A stretch of 64,000 nucleotides of DNA from Vibrio owensii CAIM 1854 = LMG 25443 (GCF_000817815.1 NZ_JPRD01000007.1:62001-126000), one strand, 5' to 3'. Positions 43,843 through 53,168 are shown, numbered from the stretch's first letter. Numbers and translations are program-made. The notes: generated by a model not told the origin, from the sequence alone.

Positions 43843-45498
43843 ATGGATCAGTTGACTGCCACGCTTAAGAAAATCGAAAAGCAGAACTACCGCGCATACC
43901 AACAAATCAAGGGTCAATACGACTTCGGTGATTTCGACTTGTACATTGATTACGTTCAAGGCGACCCATACGCATCTGCTTCTCGCCTACGTGCAACTCG
44001 CGCGTGGTCTTTAACCGGTCTTGAATGGCTAAAAGACGAATCACCTGCTTTTCAGCGTGCGGCTCGTGACTTTATTGCTCGAAGCTTCGACGAGTTTGCA
44101 AAACAAGAGAACGCAGTATCAATCTCTTTAAGCGGCCAAACCGTTCTAGACAACACAGCAGTGCTATTCACTGAAGAAGGCATTGAACTTCGCTTCCGCG
44201 TTAACTTGCCTGCAGAAGGTCGTTCTGTTCTTGGTAAGAAAGCCAACAACATCCTTACTTTCTACTTGCCGAAGTTTATCCGTCGCGCGACGCTAGAACG
44301 TGAACTGAACAAAGACGCATTGATTGAGCACTGTAAGGTAATTGAAGACCAAGCATCTCTGCGTGAGCAGCTAGAAGCAAACAACTTGGTTGCTTTTGTA
44401 GCGAATGGCAGCATCCTTCCACGTATTGCAGGTAACTGTGACTTGCCGATGAAAGACGCGGTTGAGTTCAAAGCGCCAGAATCACTTCAAGTGACGCTAC
44501 ATGCGCCTAACAAAGGCTACGTAACGGGTTTGGGTATCCCTAAAGGTATCACTTTGATTGTTGGTGGTGGTTTCCATGGTAAATCGACGTTGTTGAACGC
44601 CGTTGAACGCTCTATCTACGATCACATTCCAGGCGATGGCCGCGAATACATCGTGACAGATGGGAATGCAATGAAGATTCGTGCTGAAGATGGTCGTTGT
44701 GTTCATCACTTGAACCTATCGAACTACATCAATCACTTGCCAATGGACAAAGACACGGCTGATTTCTCTACACAAGACGCATCGGGTTCTACCTCTCAAG
44801 CGGCTTGGCTACAAGAGTCTATTGAAGCAGGTGCAAGTTCTTTGCTTATCGATGAAGATACTTCAGCAACCAACTTTATGATCCGTGATGAGCGCATGCA
44901 GGCGTTGGTAGCAAAAGGTGATGAGCCAATTACACCATTAGTTGACCGTATCGGCCAGTTACGTGATGAGCTAGAGATCTCGACCATCATCGTTATGGGT
45001 GGTTCTGGCGACTACCTAGACGTTGCAGATACCGTAATCCAAATGCACGACTACCAAGCGGTTGATGTAACTGAAAAAGCAAAACAAGTGATTGCTCAGC
45101 ACCCTACTCAGCGTCATAACGAATCTGAAGAGAGTCTGCAAACGTTCCGCCCTCGTGCATTGAACCGAGTAGCACTGATGAACATTCTGACAGACGGGAA
45201 ATTCCGCGTGAACGCGAAAGGCAAAGATTCTCTTCGCTTTGGTAAAGAGTTCGCAGACCTAAGTGCACTTGAACAACTAGAATCCGCGGATGAAGTAAAC
45301 GCGATTGGTTGGTTGTGGTTCCAAATTGCCCAACTTCCGGGTTGGTGTAACCACCCAGCAAAAGAAATCGAAGACATGCTTTCTGGCGAATGGCACGCGA
45401 CACTACCTAAACAAGGTGACTTAGCAAAACCACGCACATTGGATGTAATGGCAGCCCTAAACCGCATGCGTAAGTCTCAGTTCAAACCTTCTCGTTAG
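43843..45498 (+). CDS. Predicted ATPase of the ABC class (COG3044 type)
   Basis: 551 residues. The N-terminal domain (DFGDFDLYIDYVQGDPYASASRLR) is followed by an ABC-like nucleotide-binding core with Walker A GGGFHGKSTLL (near 245), GREYIVTDGNAMKIRAEDGR, and Walker B SSLLIDEDTSATNFMIRD. This is the ABC_ATPase (PF09818) family found across bacteria and in kinetoplast RNA-editing complexes; the substrate is unknown, and nucleic acid binding is proposed for eukaryotic relatives. No membrane segments, monocistronic with its own promoter and terminator. Confidence 0.88.
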   Translation: MDQLTATLKKIEKQNYRAYQQIKGQYDFGDFDLYIDYVQGDPYASASRLRATRAWSLTGLEWLKDESPAFQRAARDFIARSFDEFAKQENAVSISLSGQTVLDNTAVLFTEEGIELRFRVNLPAEGRSVLGKKANNILTFYLPKFIRRATLERELNKDALIEHCKVIEDQASLREQLEANNLVAFVANGSILPRIAGNCDLPMKDAVEFKAPESLQVTLHAPNKGYVTGLGIPKGITLIVGGGFHGKSTLLNAVERSIYDHIPGDGREYIVTDGNAMKIRAEDGRCVHHLNLSNYINHLPMDKDTADFSTQDASGSTSQAAWLQESIEAGASSLLIDEDTSATNFMIRDERMQALVAKGDEPITPLVDRIGQLRDELEISTIIVMGGSGDYLDVADTVIQMHDYQAVDVTEKAKQVIAQHPTQRHNESEESLQTFRPRALNRVALMNILTDGKFRVNAKGKDSLRFGKEFADLSALEQLESADEVNAIGWLWFQIAQLPGWCNHPAKEIEDMLSGEWHATLPKQGDLAKPRTLDVMAALNRMRKSQFKPSR

Positions 45499-45518
45499 CA
45501 CTGGACAAGACAAATAGC

Positions 45519-45547
45519 AAAAGGCAGCGATGAACGCTGCCTTTTTT
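45519..45547 (+). terminator. Rho-independent terminator of the ABC-class ATPase gene
   Basis: The stem AAAAGGCAGCG / CGCTGCCTTTT with a 5-base loop is followed by a T-run. Confidence 0.92.
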
Positions 45548-45602
45548 GTATCTGGCTGATAGGTAAAGGATAAATAACGTTACACTGTGACTAATGTTTA
45601 TT

Positions 45603-46223
45603 TTATCCGCTACGTAGTACATTCCAAGCCTCGCAGAGAATACGAAACCTATCTGCATCACCGTTCTCTCGATCTGGGTGCCACCGTAATGCAAGCTTTC
45701 TCCACTGCTTACGAATATCTGTCCGAGTCGCCTCCGCCCCCAATTCAAATAAACTCAACGCTTTCGCTCGATCCAAGTCGCTAGAAGTGTTTCCACCAAT
45801 GTAGCGTTGATATCGACTCCAAAAGTCATTGAGTAGTCTACGTACCTCGCCTTCATCGGCTTCGTAATTTTTCCAATCAAGGTAGTATTCTCTGAGTGGA
45901 TCATTGATGTCGATGCTGTGACGGGAAGCTTCAATTGCAGACATTAGCACAATGTTCATCGCTTCAACTTGTAGCCAACCATCCGGGTAAAGTGTTTCTT
46001 GCAGTTGATAGAGCGCGTTCATCAACAAGAAATTGCGCTTAAAGAGGTCTTTATCCGGAGATGGATCTAACTGAGGAATATAATCGTGCTCACTGAGCTC
46101 TTGCGCAAGTGTGTGTACCTTCCAACTCGTTGGTTGTTTACGGAGAATTTCTAGAATCGGCCACAACAATGGGTTTTCCATGTATTGCTGTCCGTTTTGG
46201 CAAACGTCGAATTGTTCGTCCAT
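45603..46223 (-). CDS. DnaJ-related protein with C-terminal J domain
   Basis: 206 residues. The N-terminal 140 residues (NPLLWPILEILRKQPTSWKVHTLAQEL; RNFLLMNALYQLQETLYPDGWLQVE) are the DnaJ-related domain. The J domain is at the C-terminus (SLFELGAEATRTDIRKQWRKLALRWHPDRENGDADRF) with intact HPD, so it should stimulate DnaK. The inverted order sets it apart from DnaJ and CbpA. Client unknown. Confidence 0.9.
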   Translation of the reverse strand: MDEQFDVCQNGQQYMENPLLWPILEILRKQPTSWKVHTLAQELSEHDYIPQLDPSPDKDLFKRNFLLMNALYQLQETLYPDGWLQVEAMNIVLMSAIEASRHSIDINDPLREYYLDWKNYEADEGEVRRLLNDFWSRYQRYIGGNTSSDLDRAKALSLFELGAEATRTDIRKQWRKLALRWHPDRENGDADRFRILCEAWNVLRSG

Positions 46224-46284
46224 GTATCCCCTAACCGTTTTAAGTACCTGTTATTAAAGCTAGTCAATTTGTACCATAAAGACA

Positions 46285-46317
46285 AAAAGGCTGACAGTCA
46301 TAAACCGTCAGCCTTTT
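46285..46317. terminator. Terminator between dnaJ-related and oxygenase genes
   Basis: The stem AAAAGGCTGAC / GTCAGCCTTTT has an 11-base loop; it ends the oxygenase transcript on the minus strand. Confidence 0.82.
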
Positions 46318-46336
46318 GAAGGAGGATCTCGTTAGC

Positions 46337-47176
46337 TTAAATTACGCCAAGCTCTCTTAGGCGCTCCATTAGGTAGCTATGCGCTGTGTAACGCTCGGAC
46401 AGAACCGTATCTGGCTTCGGGTGTAGGAACAATGGAAGCGAGATACGAGACTTCTCTTGACGACCACCTGTTGGGTTAATTACACGGTGAGTCGTAGATG
46501 GGAAGTAACCACCTGATGCTTCTTGTAGCATGTCACCGATGTTAATGATCAAGTTACCAAAGTCACACGGTACATCTAACCAATCACCTTCTTTACTCTT
46601 TACCTGAAGGCCCGGTTCATTTGCTGCTGGCAGAACAGTCAGCAGGTTAATGTCCTCATGTGCTGCCGCACGAATCGCGCCTGGTTCTTCTTCACCCGTC
46701 ATTGGTGGGTAATGCAGAACACGTAATAGTGTTTTATCGCTGTTGTTGATCATTTCAGACAACGCGATAGAGAACTTCTCTTGAACCTCTTTTGGTGCGT
46801 ACTCTTCCACCCATCCAAGAAGCTCTTGAGCAAAGGCATTTGCGCGCTCGTAGTACTCAAGAATTTCTTCTCTAAGCTGCTCTGGCATTTGACCCCAAGG
46901 GTAAACATGGAAGTACTCTTTAATGTCTTTAACTGAGTGCCCCTTCGCGACTTCAGAAACTGATGGTGGAAAATAACCGTCTTGTGTTTCAACATTAAAT
47001 TGGAAATCATTCTTTTGTTCAGAGCAGAAGAACTCGTACCAATTTTTGTAAATAGACTCGACGAGCTCTTGTGGAATTGGATGGTTCTTAAGAACACCAA
47101 AGCCCGTTTCGCGCAGTGAGGTGACGAACTGTTGAGCAGCATCGTCAGCAAGATAATCGACAGTTTCCAGTTTCAT
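46337..47176 (-). CDS. 2-oxoglutarate/Fe(II)-dependent oxygenase (IPNS-like)
   Basis: 279 residues with the double-stranded beta-helix of the isopenicillin N synthase superfamily. Iron ligands H173 and D175 (AAHEDINLLT) and H230 (STTHRVI); 2-oxoglutarate contacts R244 and S246 (SRISLPLFLHP). The N-terminal DIOX_N part is present (LRETGFGVLKNHPI). The substrate is unknown; bacterial relatives act on small metabolites such as nucleobases or amino acids. A PurR-like site lies in the divergent upstream region. Confidence 0.87.
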   Translation of the reverse strand: MKLETVDYLADDAAQQFVTSLRETGFGVLKNHPIPQELVESIYKNWYEFFCSEQKNDFQFNVETQDGYFPPSVSEVAKGHSVKDIKEYFHVYPWGQMPEQLREEILEYYERANAFAQELLGWVEEYAPKEVQEKFSIALSEMINNSDKTLLRVLHYPPMTGEEEPGAIRAAAHEDINLLTVLPAANEPGLQVKSKEGDWLDVPCDFGNLIINIGDMLQEASGGYFPSTTHRVINPTGGRQEKSRISLPLFLHPKPDTVLSERYTAHSYLMERLRELGVI

Positions 47177-47258
47177 GACTTTACTTCTTTTTTATTAGAC
47201 TGAGCGATGAATTCTATGGATGGCCATGTTGTAAATCAAACTTTAATGAAATGTTTAC

Positions 47259-47274
47259 GCGCAAACGTTTTATT
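47259..47274. promoter_or_regulatory. Possible PurR-type operator
   Basis: GCGCAAACGTTTTATT is close to the PurR consensus ANGCAANCGNTTNCNT, with mismatches near the two ends. It lies between the divergent oxygenase and YjdF-like genes. Confidence 0.3.
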
Positions 47275-47398
47275 GTTGAGCAGTTTGGCAATATATCAAC
47301 ATAAAAAGTAAGCATCTCCCCGACAAAATAAACAATTGCACACTGTACAATTAAGTGTAATCATAACCACAGTTTTCAATTGAAGGATCAATTTCTCT

Positions 47399-47995
47399 AT
47401 GAAAAGTACTTCTACCTTATTGGGTTTAACGATTTTCTACGCCGTTGTTTTTTTGTTTTCAGCCTTAGAGCCAAGCTCTCGCGCGGTGTGGTTTGCAGAG
47501 ATCGTTCCTGCCATCGGTATTCTCATTGCCATTTGGGCGCTTTCCATTCGTTACCAATTCAGCAATACCGCTTATATACTGATGTTTATCTGGCTTTGTC
47601 TTCACACCATTGGTGCCAAATACACCTTTGCAGAGGTTCCGTTTGATTGGTTCAACAACTTAATTGGCTCGGAGCGCAATAACTTCGACCGTGTTGCTCA
47701 CTTCTCGATTGGCTTATACGCTTACCCGATTGCTGAATATCTAATTAATAAGAAAAAGATCAGTGTTGGGTTTGCTTGTTGGTTCGCTTTGTTTGCCATT
47801 ATGTCTTTGGCGGCTGGCTACGAGATCATCGAATGGTGGTATGCGGAAATTGCAGGCGGTGATGAGGGGATCGCCTTCCTGGGATCGCAAGGCGATATTT
47901 GGGATGCCCAGAAAGACATGTTATGTGACACCATGGGTGCGATACTGTCGTTGCTTCTATTGACAACTCAACGTCGACTGGCGAAGCCACTCTAG
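47399..47995 (+). CDS. DUF2238 (YjdF-like) membrane protein
   Basis: 198 residues with five or six membrane helices. The conserved polar block HTIGAKYTFAEVPFDWFNNLIGSERNNFDRVAHFSIG and the later YEIIEWWYAEIAGGDEG...SQGDIWDAQKDMLCDTMGA are typical of DUF2238. The His/Asp/Glu residues near the membrane suggest a metal or proton function, but none is established. GAAGGATC lies before the ATG. Its last 39 bases overlap the convergent cutA gene. Confidence 0.85.
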   Translation: MKSTSTLLGLTIFYAVVFLFSALEPSSRAVWFAEIVPAIGILIAIWALSIRYQFSNTAYILMFIWLCLHTIGAKYTFAEVPFDWFNNLIGSERNNFDRVAHFSIGLYAYPIAEYLINKKKISVGFACWFALFAIMSLAAGYEIIEWWYAEIAGGDEGIAFLGSQGDIWDAQKDMLCDTMGAILSLLLLTTQRRLAKPL

Positions 47996-48289
47996 ATAAG
48001 GGTTAAAACCTTCTACAATTGGGACCTGTACGATCTGAGCCACCTCATATTCGTGCAGGTCTTTTATTTTGTCTTCAACCAAAGCGTATAAGTCTTTGCG
48101 TGTTTTAATGATCAACAACCACTCATTATCGCTACACACTTCCCCTTTCCATACATAGTGGCTCTCTATTGCCATGGTCTGTATACAAGCAGCAAGTTGC
48201 CCTTCCAGCAAACCTTTGATGATCTCGTCTCGGTTCTTCTGCGTACCTGCGGTACTCAATACCATGCAGTATTCATGTTGTTCGCTCAT
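47957..48289 (-). CDS. cutA: Divalent-cation tolerance protein CutA
   Basis: 110-residue trimeric ferredoxin-like fold. Family wording: VLSTAGTQKNRDEIIKGLLEGQLAACIQTM, SHYVWKGEV, WLLIIKTRKDLY, HEYEVAQIVQVPI. Named for copper tolerance in E. coli, although direct metal function is doubted. The 3' end overlaps the convergent DUF2238 gene by 39 bases. A zinc-ribbon gene lies ten bases upstream, in the same direction. Confidence 0.94.
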   Translation of the reverse strand: MSEQHEYCMVLSTAGTQKNRDEIIKGLLEGQLAACIQTMAIESHYVWKGEVCSDNEWLLIIKTRKDLYALVEDKIKDLHEYEVAQIVQVPIVEGFNPYLEWLRQSTLSCQ

Positions 48290-48298
48290 AACTGACTC

Positions 48299-48550
48299 TT
48301 ATTTCATCGTCACCTTGCCGCCAATCATCTTGTAGGCTGGTGTTCCTCTTACTAACGTGTCTCTTGCAAACTCTTGTTCACAACCCGGGCAAATGCAAGG
48401 CGTATTGGTGAAGTCTTCAACAATGCGTTCTTTAAAACACTTCACTAATGCCCCTTTACCGCCTTTGCGATATTTAAACAGCTGCGTTTTACATTTTGCA
48501 CAAAATATCTCGACCGTTTTGGTCGGTTGCTTCTTATTCGGTTTCGCCAT
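48299..48550 (-). CDS. Small zinc-ribbon protein
   Basis: 83 residues. Two CxxC pairs (CAKC near residue 17, CPGC near 54) plus Cys38 and Cys52 suggest one zinc ribbon. The surroundings are basic (KGGKGALVKCFKERI), which fits nucleic-acid or protein contact. Family not recognised. It overlaps the end of the upstream SgrR-type gene by 17 bases and precedes cutA by ten, so the three form an operon. Confidence 0.75.
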   Translation of the reverse strand: MAKPNKKQPTKTVEIFCAKCKTQLFKYRKGGKGALVKCFKERIVEDFTNTPCICPGCEQEFARDTLVRGTPAYKMIGGKVTMK

Positions 48551-50240
48551 CTTTCTCTATCTTCGGTTTTACCCACACGGTACTGAAATCAAACCAACCT
48601 AAGGCGTTACATTTGGCGTTTTGCAGGGCACCGCTGTGGTCTTTGTTCACGCCTAACCAACAGTGGAACATCGGGATCACTTGGCAGCTCTTTACCAGTT
48701 GTCTGCCTAACTCTCGAGCAGGAAAATCCGTGTGTTGCCCTGCTCTCCATTGATCCACCAGCGTTGACCAACCAGAGAAATCATAACCCGCACTAAATTT
48801 ATCAATATCGCTATAATCCAATAGCCAACCTGCAAGTGCGTCGTTACGGTTGGTCGCAATACCCATCGCTTTTATCCAGATATCCACTTCCTCTGGTGAA
48901 GGTGGCTGAGTATCGTAACGAATGAACTCTACATCAATGCCATGTGGCTTGAGCAAGGTTTTGATCGCTTTAGCGATAACAGGAAACATAGGGTGTTTCT
49001 TTTGGTAAGCGACACAAATGGTTTTCTCTTTCTGGGGCGCGTCACCGGACATTGTCGGTTTAAGGTCAATCCAACCAGGCTTTAATCCAAATGCTTGCAG
49101 CACTCCTAGTTCAATGACCTTGTCTTGAGGAACATGGGAATACACTTGGTAGCTGTTCAAGGTTTGACTCAAAAATTCCGCCCATCTTGGGTCTTTTGCA
49201 ATACCTGTATTTTTATTCAGTAGTAGAAAAGTGCATCCGGGATCAAGCTCGACTTCATCCGTCGAGGCTTGTTTATCCATTTGTGGCTTAGTCAAACTTG
49301 GGTAAACCATCGATGAGTAAGCCTCGTCGATCACCCAAACTTCAACTTGATCCAAGAGTGGACGCAGACCAAAGTAGCCATCAAACGCCGTCAGAATTAA
49401 GCGTTTGTCATCATTGACTTTAACTTGGAATGGGCCTGTGCCGATTGGCTTTCTATCGAATTCTTCTGAACGTAAGTTGCTTGGTAATAAGACTTTGGCT
49501 TGTGACTCACTCAATGCGAGTGGCAGGTACTTATCAGGGCGTACTAAGTGGATATCTACCGTCCAAGGCTCTGGAGAGATGACCTTCTCTATGTGAGAGA
49601 ATAAGTTGAGTTCGCTTAACGCCCCAATACTTTCGATAACGCAGTCTGTTGTCAGCAGTTCGCCATTATGAAAACGAACACCACGACGTAGGTAGAAGCG
49701 CCAATGTGTATCTGAAAGTGCTTCCCAGTAATGCGCTAAATCGGGTTGAAGCTGCTCGTTGTCGTCGAGTTTTGTAAGGCCACTGAACACCTGACGCGCG
49801 ATATGCTGCTCTGAACGGCGCATTGGTTTTTGCGGGTTCAACATAGAAAGCGGTCTGTAATAAGGCAAACGAACGACCTGCTCACCTTGTCGATGTTGCA
49901 GACCTAAATAGCCCTGAATAACCTGAGTGAGCTTAGCTGCATCGTTGTCGAGCGCTTCAAGGGCTTGACCTATTTTCCCTTCGTCTAAGTAACGACGTGC
50001 AAGATTCTCACTTACATCGCTACGATTGCGCTTGAAGATCAATTTAGAGAGCTTGCCTCGGCCTGCAGCAGGATGCCATTCGATCCACCCTTCTTCCTCT
50101 AGTTTGTTGAGGACGATTCGAGCGTTTCGACGAGTACAAAAGAGTGCTTCGGTAATGTCTTCGAGTTGAACATCCGTGTCATTACCAGAAAATTTTTCAA
50201 ACAGCGTTTCGAACTGAACGCGTAAACGAGGGCTACTCAT
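48534..50240 (-). CDS. sgrR: SgrR-family transcriptional regulator
   Basis: 568 residues. The N-terminal winged helix (LRVQFETLFEKF...TEALFCTRRNARIVLNKLEEEGWIEWHPAAGRGKLS, 1-70) is followed by an ABC solute-binding-protein-like domain (LARQVFSGLTKLDDNEQLQPDLAHYWEALSDTHWRFYLRRGVRFHNGE). In E. coli SgrR senses sugar-phosphate stress and activates the sRNA SgrS, which is not visible here. The target in this strain is unknown. It overlaps the next gene by 17 bases. Confidence 0.87.
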   Translation of the reverse strand: MSSPRLRVQFETLFEKFSGNDTDVQLEDITEALFCTRRNARIVLNKLEEEGWIEWHPAAGRGKLSKLIFKRNRSDVSENLARRYLDEGKIGQALEALDNDAAKLTQVIQGYLGLQHRQGEQVVRLPYYRPLSMLNPQKPMRRSEQHIARQVFSGLTKLDDNEQLQPDLAHYWEALSDTHWRFYLRRGVRFHNGELLTTDCVIESIGALSELNLFSHIEKVISPEPWTVDIHLVRPDKYLPLALSESQAKVLLPSNLRSEEFDRKPIGTGPFQVKVNDDKRLILTAFDGYFGLRPLLDQVEVWVIDEAYSSMVYPSLTKPQMDKQASTDEVELDPGCTFLLLNKNTGIAKDPRWAEFLSQTLNSYQVYSHVPQDKVIELGVLQAFGLKPGWIDLKPTMSGDAPQKEKTICVAYQKKHPMFPVIAKAIKTLLKPHGIDVEFIRYDTQPPSPEEVDIWIKAMGIATNRNDALAGWLLDYSDIDKFSAGYDFSGWSTLVDQWRAGQHTDFPARELGRQLVKSCQVIPMFHCWLGVNKDHSGALQNAKCNALGWFDFSTVWVKPKIEKDGETE

Positions 50241-50319
50241 AAAGAGGAAATTTTAGTTTTCATAACGATAAACTAAGTTTCCTCATTTTTCGTGAAAAGT
50301 GCAAACTCAGACGTGCAAA

Positions 50320-50553
50320 TTATTGAATGTCGATACCAATTTCTTGCGCTAGTTGGCGTAATTGATCTTCATCGTCGAGTTTGATCGACCATTTCGTTTC
50401 CGCTCCATGGGCTAAAACAACATTTGCTCCACGTCCAAGTAGCTGAATTGCATCAGTTTGTGCTTGCAAAGTAACCATCGCACTACCTGTTAGTTTGATA
50501 ACAATTTCACGCTGCGTTGCGATGATTTTTCCTAAAGAGAATTCAATGACCAT
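50320..50553 (-). CDS. DUF3389-like small Vibrio protein
   Basis: 77 residues, beta-rich, with wording FSLGKIIATQREIVIKLTGSAMVTLQAQTDAIQLLGRGANVV that I associate with DUF3389. No known function. It follows the thioesterase gene by 12 bases on the same strand, so the two are probably co-transcribed. No signal peptide or membrane segment. Confidence 0.65.
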   Translation of the reverse strand: MVIEFSLGKIIATQREIVIKLTGSAMVTLQAQTDAIQLLGRGANVVLAHGAETKWSIKLDDEDQLRQLAQEIGIDIQ

Positions 50554-50565
50554 ATGAGTATTCTC

Positions 50566-51003
50566 TTACTGAACTTGTTTTTCTTTCGGATGTTTTACTG
50601 CGATCGTCAAACGGCTCGTACAAACCAGACGTCCGCGTTCATCGGTGATTTCGATTTGCCACACTTGAGTAGACACGCCCAAATGAACAGGCTTTGCGGT
50701 ACCAATAACATGGCCACTGCGCATCGCACGAACATGGTTTGCATTAATGTCCAAACCAACACAGTAACTGCCTTCCTCTACACAGAAATTCGCGGCAAGT
50801 GAACCAAGCGTTTCCGCAAGTACAACAGACGCACCACCATGCAGCATACCCAGTGGTTGGTGTGTAAAGCTGCACACAGGCATGGTCGCGCTCAGTGAAT
50901 CATCAGTGAAATCGGTATAGACGATTTGCAGATGCTCCATCATAGTATTTTTTGAGGTGGCGTTAAGAATGTCTAAGTTAATTGGCTTTTTCCAAATACT
51001 CAT
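50566..51003 (-). CDS. Hotdog-fold thioesterase (YdiI/MenI/PaaI type)
   Basis: 145 residues from MSIWKKPINLDILN. The motif HQPLGMLHGGASVVLAETLGSLAAN gives the catalytic Glu within the long helix, and NANHVRAMRSGHVIGTAKPVHLG is the CoA-contact region. Related enzymes cleave DHNA-CoA in menaquinone synthesis or other acyl-CoAs; the substrate cannot be fixed here. The open frame extends ten codons upstream; the internal ATG is the family start. Confidence 0.9.
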   Translation of the reverse strand: MSIWKKPINLDILNATSKNTMMEHLQIVYTDFTDDSLSATMPVCSFTHQPLGMLHGGASVVLAETLGSLAANFCVEEGSYCVGLDINANHVRAMRSGHVIGTAKPVHLGVSTQVWQIEITDERGRLVCTSRLTIAVKHPKEKQVQ

Positions 51004-51183
51004 TTTTCGCTCTTGTCTCGTCCCGTATCGCACTGGACGATTTATCTATGAAAAGTGCGCCTAGCATAGTCCTGATCGCATCGCGACTTCAAGGTCAAAC
51101 GCAAGTCTCAACGTGATCAACATAATGACTTAACGTTTCTTTACTAAGCGTTATACTATTGGTACAAAACAAAAAATATTTAT

Positions 51184-51981
51184 ATGGCCCCCGCTATGAG
51201 AACATGGATTAAAGCCTCAGTACTTTTGACCGTTGCAGGTCTAACAGCGTGTAGCTCTTCGCCCACTGGCCGTAACCAAATTTTGATGTTTTCCGACCAA
51301 GAGATGTCATCGCTCGGCGCAAAGTCATTCGACCAAATGAAGAAAGAGATACCAATCAGTAAAGACAAAAAGACCAATGCCTACGTTCAATGTGTTGCGA
51401 AACAAATCACCGACACGATTCCGCCTCAAGCAGGCTTCAAAGAATGGGAAGTGGTTGTGTTTGACAGCCCTCAGGTAAACGCCTTTGCTTTACCGGGTGG
51501 TAAAATTGGTGTTTATACCGGCTTACTGAAAGTGGCGAAAAACCAAGACCAACTTGCAACGGTCATCGGCCATGAAGTCGCACACGTTTTGGCTGATCAC
51601 AGTAATGAGCGTTTGTCTCAAAGCCAGTTAGCCAATGCAGGGCTATCACTTGCTAATGTTGCAATCGGTGCGTCTGAATACAAGCAATACCAGCAGATGA
51701 CGATGGCGGCGCTTGGTGTGGGAGTTCAATACGGTGTGATTCTTCCTTATGGACGAACGCAAGAATCTGAAGCCGATATTGTTGGTCTTGGGTTTATGGC
51801 AAAAGCTGGCTTCGATCCTAACCAGAGTGTCGATCTTTGGAAAAACATGAGCGTTGCAGGTGGTGCTCAACCACCAGAGTTTTTCTCAACTCACCCATCG
51901 CACAGCACTCGTATTAGAGATCTACAAGCAACCATTAAAACACTGCCAGAATCTAACGTTAAAGCACCCAAGTGTGGTTGA
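51184..51981 (+). CDS. M48-family metalloprotease lipoprotein (LoiP/YcaL-like)
   Basis: The signal peptide has lipobox LTAC (Cys23), so it is lipid-anchored in the envelope, with Ser at +2. Zinc motif HEVAH (H130, E131, H134), third ligand in ESEAD. FALPGGKIGVYTGLL is typical of the family. 265 residues. E. coli relatives take part in outer-membrane protein quality control. ATG at 51196 is an alternative start. A terminator follows. Confidence 0.92.
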   Translation: MAPAMRTWIKASVLLTVAGLTACSSSPTGRNQILMFSDQEMSSLGAKSFDQMKKEIPISKDKKTNAYVQCVAKQITDTIPPQAGFKEWEVVVFDSPQVNAFALPGGKIGVYTGLLKVAKNQDQLATVIGHEVAHVLADHSNERLSQSQLANAGLSLANVAIGASEYKQYQQMTMAALGVGVQYGVILPYGRTQESEADIVGLGFMAKAGFDPNQSVDLWKNMSVAGGAQPPEFFSTHPSHSTRIRDLQATIKTLPESNVKAPKCG

Positions 51982-52032
51982 TTCAAAACTCAAGGCACTC
52001 TAGCTAAGAACTGTCCTTAGATTGCAAACAAT

Positions 52033-52059
52033 AAGAGCTCCATTTCGGAGCTCTTTTTA
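52033..52059 (+). terminator. Rho-independent terminator of the M48 gene
   Basis: The stem AGAGCTCC / GGAGCTCT is followed by TTTTT. It can also serve the convergent protease gene. Confidence 0.88.
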
Positions 52060-52085
52060 TTCGTCTGTGTTTTTACTTAATGGGT

Positions 52086-53168
52086 CTACGTACCTAAGAT
52101 CTGCAAAGGCAAGCTCAGTAAGCTGTCTCCTAACCCGGCGAAGTACCAAATGATGGCAATAAATCCTCCGACTGAAACCAAGTACCAAGCAAACGAGAAC
52201 AGTTGCCCATATCGGGTTAATGGCAGTAAATGACTGTGGTGTCGGGTTCGCCATTCCATCACCACTTCTAACATCCCCATCAATAGCAAGAAACCAAGCA
52301 ACGTTAAGCCGAAGGTGTAACTGATGTAGATACCGAGCAAAGCCGTGACAATACTCCCTGCCAAACCAACCCATGTATTCATTGAAAAGGTGATACTTTT
52401 AAGAACATGTCCGCCATCTAATGGCAAGATCGGCAGCAAGTTGAAGAGGTTTAGCAAGGCGTTAAACACAGCAAGGCCCGCAAAGATCATCTCCCCTGTC
52501 ATCCAATATAAGACGGTGAATAGAATGCTGAGGACTAACCCAAAGAACGGTCCCATGATGGAGATAACCACATCTTGCCAACGTGTGTTTATCTTTTCAT
52601 CGCTTAGCGCTAAGCCACCTAAAAATGGGATGAGGTAGATGCCTTTGATCTTCATACCAAAGTACTTCATTGCTCGGATATGGCCATATTCGTGAAAAAC
52701 TAAACACGCCACCAATGCGAGGGCGAACTCAATCGAAAACAGCCATGAGTATGCCGCAAGACTTGCAGAGGCTAACGCCACTTTAATGACCTTCGCGCTT
52801 TTCAACGCCTTCATGCCGAGCGACACAATACCAATGAGACTAAAACGCTTTTCTGCCGGTGGCGGTTCTACCGGTACTTGGCGTTCGATGTCTTTTTCGT
52901 CACGAGTCCCTTCGACAACCAGTGAGTCATTTACTGTCGCTTGATACTTAAAATCAAATGGTTGCCAGTTTAGTTCACAGCTCAATTGGCAATGTAAAAC
53001 ATCCTCTCCAGCAGTGAGCTTGAACTCATGCTGTGTCTTGCCTGAGTCATCATCGCTCGCAGCAATCTGCGACACCAAGGTGTTATCCCAAAACAGTTGT
53101 TGCCAACCTGCCATAGAGCCTTCAAGCCTGAGCGACTTTCCTAAAAATTCAATGTGTAGTAATTCCAA
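52086..53168 (-). CDS. Site-2-protease-family (M50) membrane metalloprotease
   Basis: About 360 residues. A soluble N-terminal domain of 120 residues is followed by six or seven membrane helices. Zinc motif HEYGH lies in CLVFHEYGHIRAMKYFGM, and the third ligand in LPLDGGHVLKSI. M50 proteases cut within the membrane; the substrate is unknown. The start is uncertain: no ATG gives a family-like N-terminus. TTG at 53168 (LELLHIEFLGK) with GGA upstream is preferred, while the frame is open from ATG 53234 with an odd Cys/His-rich extension. Confidence 0.85.
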   Translation of the reverse strand: MELLHIEFLGKSLRLEGSMAGWQQLFWDNTLVSQIAASDDDSGKTQHEFKLTAGEDVLHCQLSCELNWQPFDFKYQATVNDSLVVEGTRDEKDIERQVPVEPPPAEKRFSLIGIVSLGMKALKSAKVIKVALASASLAAYSWLFSIEFALALVACLVFHEYGHIRAMKYFGMKIKGIYLIPFLGGLALSDEKINTRWQDVVISIMGPFFGLVLSILFTVLYWMTGEMIFAGLAVFNALLNLFNLLPILPLDGGHVLKSITFSMNTWVGLAGSIVTALLGIYISYTFGLTLLGFLLLMGMLEVVMEWRTRHHSHLLPLTRYGQLFSFAWYLVSVGGFIAIIWYFAGLGDSLLSLPLQILGT

